Positions 5,609 through 6,725 of a DNA stretch of 6,725 bases are shown piece after piece. This DNA is from Rhodospirillaceae bacterium (GTDB lineage Bacteria; Pseudomonadota; Alphaproteobacteria; UBA828): assembly GCA_028819955.1 (NCBI GenBank), contig JAPPKP010000406.1:1-6725 (forward strand). The letters run 5' to 3'. The first letter of the stretch is position 1; every line of letters starts with the position of its first letter. A program made the translations under genes and the position numbers. The notes under the pieces were generated by a model, which was not told where the DNA came from, did no database searches, and saw nothing but the letters and a program-made list of their open reading frames with translations.

Positions 5609-5645
5609 GGGGGCGGCTCCGCGTTTGGGGCCGCCCTCTTTCCTT
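5609..5645 (+). terminator. Intercistronic terminator-like hairpin after the binding-protein gene
   Basis: GGGCGGCTCC (5611-5620) pairs with GGGGCCGCCC (5627-5636): ten base pairs with one G-U, around the six-base loop GCGTTT. A pyrimidine tract, TCTTTCCTT, follows at 5637-5645. This is close to an intrinsic terminator with an imperfect T-run. Placed 19 bases after the binding-protein stop and before the permease genes, it probably gives partial termination or protects the upstream message from 3' decay. Either would raise binding-protein levels over membrane subunits, a common arrangement in ABC importer operons. Confidence 0.7.
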
Positions 5646-5689
5646 CCCGCCGGTTCCCCGGGACTCAACGATTGACCGGCCCCTGACGC

Positions 5690-6610
5690 ATGGCCGTCAC
5701 CACCTATCACGCCGAGCACGGCACGCTGCTGGAGCGCTTCTTCGAGCGCAACCGCGGGCCGCTCCTGGTCTCGCCCGCGCTCGCCGTGCTTTTCATCATG
5801 AACATCTTTCCGCTGCTCTGGTCGTTCGGCCTGAGCTTCTATCGGTATCGCGCGAACCGCATCAAGGAACCGGAATTCATCTGGTTCAAGAATTACCAGA
5901 AGGTGCTGACCGACCCGGTGGTCTGGGAGCGTTTCCAGACCACGGCCATCGTGGTCACGGTCGACGTGCTGCTTCAGCTCGTGGTGGGCTTCCTGCTGGC
6001 GCTGCTCTTCGAGAAGACCTTCCCCGGCCGACGCGTGCTGCTGATGCTGGTGCTGACGCCGATGATGCTGAGCTTCGTCGCGGTCGGCGCCTTCTTCCGC
6101 TACTACTACGAGCCGACCTTCGGGCTGCTGAGCCAGGCGGTGAAGTCCGTCACCGGCGAGCCCTTCATCCTTCTCGGCTCCGAGGTCGGCGCGCTCGCCG
6201 GCATCATCTTCGCCGACGTCTGGATGTGGTCGCCCTTCGTGATGCTGCTGGTGCTGGCCGGCCTCGTCAGCGTGCCCAAGCACCTCTACGAGGCCGCCGA
6301 GATCGACAGGGCGTCGTGGTGGCGGCGGTTCTGGACGATCACCTTCCCTTACATCCGGGGCCTGCTGCTGCTGGCGATCCTGTTCCGCACCATCGAGGCG
6401 TTCAAGCTCTTCGACATCGTGTTCCTGATCACAGAGGGTGGGCCGGGCACATCGACGGAGACCATCGCCGTCTACGTCTACCGGGTAGCCTTCCAGTACT
6501 TCAAGACCAGCCAGTCGGCCGCGCTCGGCTATATTCTGCTTTTCGTGGTGATCGTGCTGACCAACCTCTATCTCTTCTTCGTCAGACGACGGGACGTGGA
6601 GGATCAATAG
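5690..6610 (+). CDS. Sugar ABC transporter permease, MalF-like
   Basis: A 306-residue inner-membrane permease with six predicted membrane segments, near residues 25-48, 82-107, 115-137, 167-193, 221-247 and 278-300. The N-terminus is cytoplasmic and charged. The cytoplasmic EAA loop that docks on the ATPase starts at E201: EAAEIDRASWWRRF, ending TITFP at 216-220. The usual DGA of this loop reads DRA, with R207 at the conserved glycine; the rest of the loop is standard. The length fits the short MalF-like subunits of CUT1 importers. The ATG at 5690 lies 100 bases after the binding-protein stop. I see no good Shine-Dalgarno sequence before it, yet no better start exists before the first membrane segment. 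The next permease gene starts 3 bases after this stop. It forms a heterodimer with that second permease. Confidence 0.95.
   Translation: MAVTTYHAEHGTLLERFFERNRGPLLVSPALAVLFIMNIFPLLWSFGLSFYRYRANRIKEPEFIWFKNYQKVLTDPVVWERFQTTAIVVTVDVLLQLVVGFLLALLFEKTFPGRRVLLMLVLTPMMLSFVAVGAFFRYYYEPTFGLLSQAVKSVTGEPFILLGSEVGALAGIIFADVWMWSPFVMLLVLAGLVSVPKHLYEAAEIDRASWWRRFWTITFPYIRGLLLLAILFRTIEAFKLFDIVFLITEGGPGTSTETIAVYVYRVAFQYFKTSQSAALGYILLFVVIVLTNLYLFFVRRRDVEDQ
6598..6602 (+). promoter_or_regulatory. Ribosome binding site of the second permease gene
   Basis: GGAGG lies inside the last codons of the first permease gene, 11 bases before the ATG at 6614. The spacing is slightly long, but the overlap fits coupled translation of the two permeases. 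Confidence 0.55.
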
Positions 6611-6613
6611 GTC

Positions 6614-6725
6614 ATGGCCCGCAAGCGGCGTGAGATCGGCAAGGCAGGCTGGGGGAGGACCGCGTTCTCGACGGTCATCAGCTTCATCTACTTCTTCCCG
6701 GTGCTGTGGATCATCCTGACCGCGT
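6614..6725 (+). CDS. Sugar ABC transporter permease, MalG-like (N-terminal part)
   Basis: Only 37 codons are visible before the window ends. The chain starts MARKRREIGKAGWGRTA, a positively charged cytoplasmic leader, followed by the first membrane segment (about residues 18-36) with FFPVLWIILTA. The pattern of a hydrophobic helix with a central FFPVLW just before TxxK/S is typical of the first helix of MalG-type permeases (COG0395). Its start is 3 bases after the MalF-like permease stop, and the GGAGG at 6598-6602 serves it. It should be the second transmembrane partner of the importer. The EAA loop and the rest lie outside the window, so the call depends on the visible helix and its position. 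Confidence 0.85.
   Translation, partial: MARKRREIGKAGWGRTAFSTVISFIYFFPVLWIILTA

Noticed and set aside
5498..6607. Long open frame (369 residues) on the minus strand opposite the first permease gene
   Set aside because: Its extreme His/Gln/Arg/Asp composition mirrors the antisense of hydrophobic codons; the opposite strand encodes an evident six-helix permease.

Overview
The window reads as chromosomal DNA of a GC-rich alphaproteobacterium. I base this on the strong GC bias at third codon positions, on the SecA tail (Trp-Gly, then VGRN, then a CPCGSG zinc site), and on the IF-1 and CUT1-type sugar ABC transporter sequences. I cannot assign a genus. There is no mobile element, CRISPR array, rRNA or tRNA gene that I can recognise.

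Layout. Bases 1-986 (+) hold the last 327 residues of the protein-export ATPase SecA. Three genes follow on the minus strand, read from right to left: infA (2450-2668, initiation factor IF-1), a type II (L-2-) haloacid dehalogenase (1659-2348), and a YqgE/AlgH (UPF0301) protein (1043-1648) that carries an unusual predicted signal peptide. The dehalogenase and yqgE genes are tightly linked: the yqgE ribosome binding site overlaps the dehalogenase stop codon. secA and yqgE converge across 56 bases.

Bases 2669-2970 separate infA from a divergent plus-strand ABC transporter operon. This gap is relatively AT-rich near its middle. It holds a candidate extended -10 promoter, a pair of imperfect 25-base direct repeats (one overlapping that promoter) and a strong two-part stem-loop that would lie at the very 5' end of the operon transcript.

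The operon runs ATPase (2971-4065), periplasmic solute-binding protein (4156-5589), MalF-like permease (5690-6610) and MalG-like permease (6614 to the window end, partial). A terminator-like hairpin lies between the binding-protein gene and the permease genes, which would favour high expression of the binding protein. Together these genes encode most of a CUT1-family carbohydrate or polyol importer of unknown substrate. The ATPase is non-canonical: the H-loop histidine is proline and one Walker A glycine is alanine. A homodimer would therefore lack the switch histidine at both sites, and a second, canonical ATPase is expected, perhaps just downstream of the window.

I did not find a clearly new system. 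The most noteworthy points are the degenerate ATPase, the structured regulatory gap in front of it, and the apparently exported YqgE protein.
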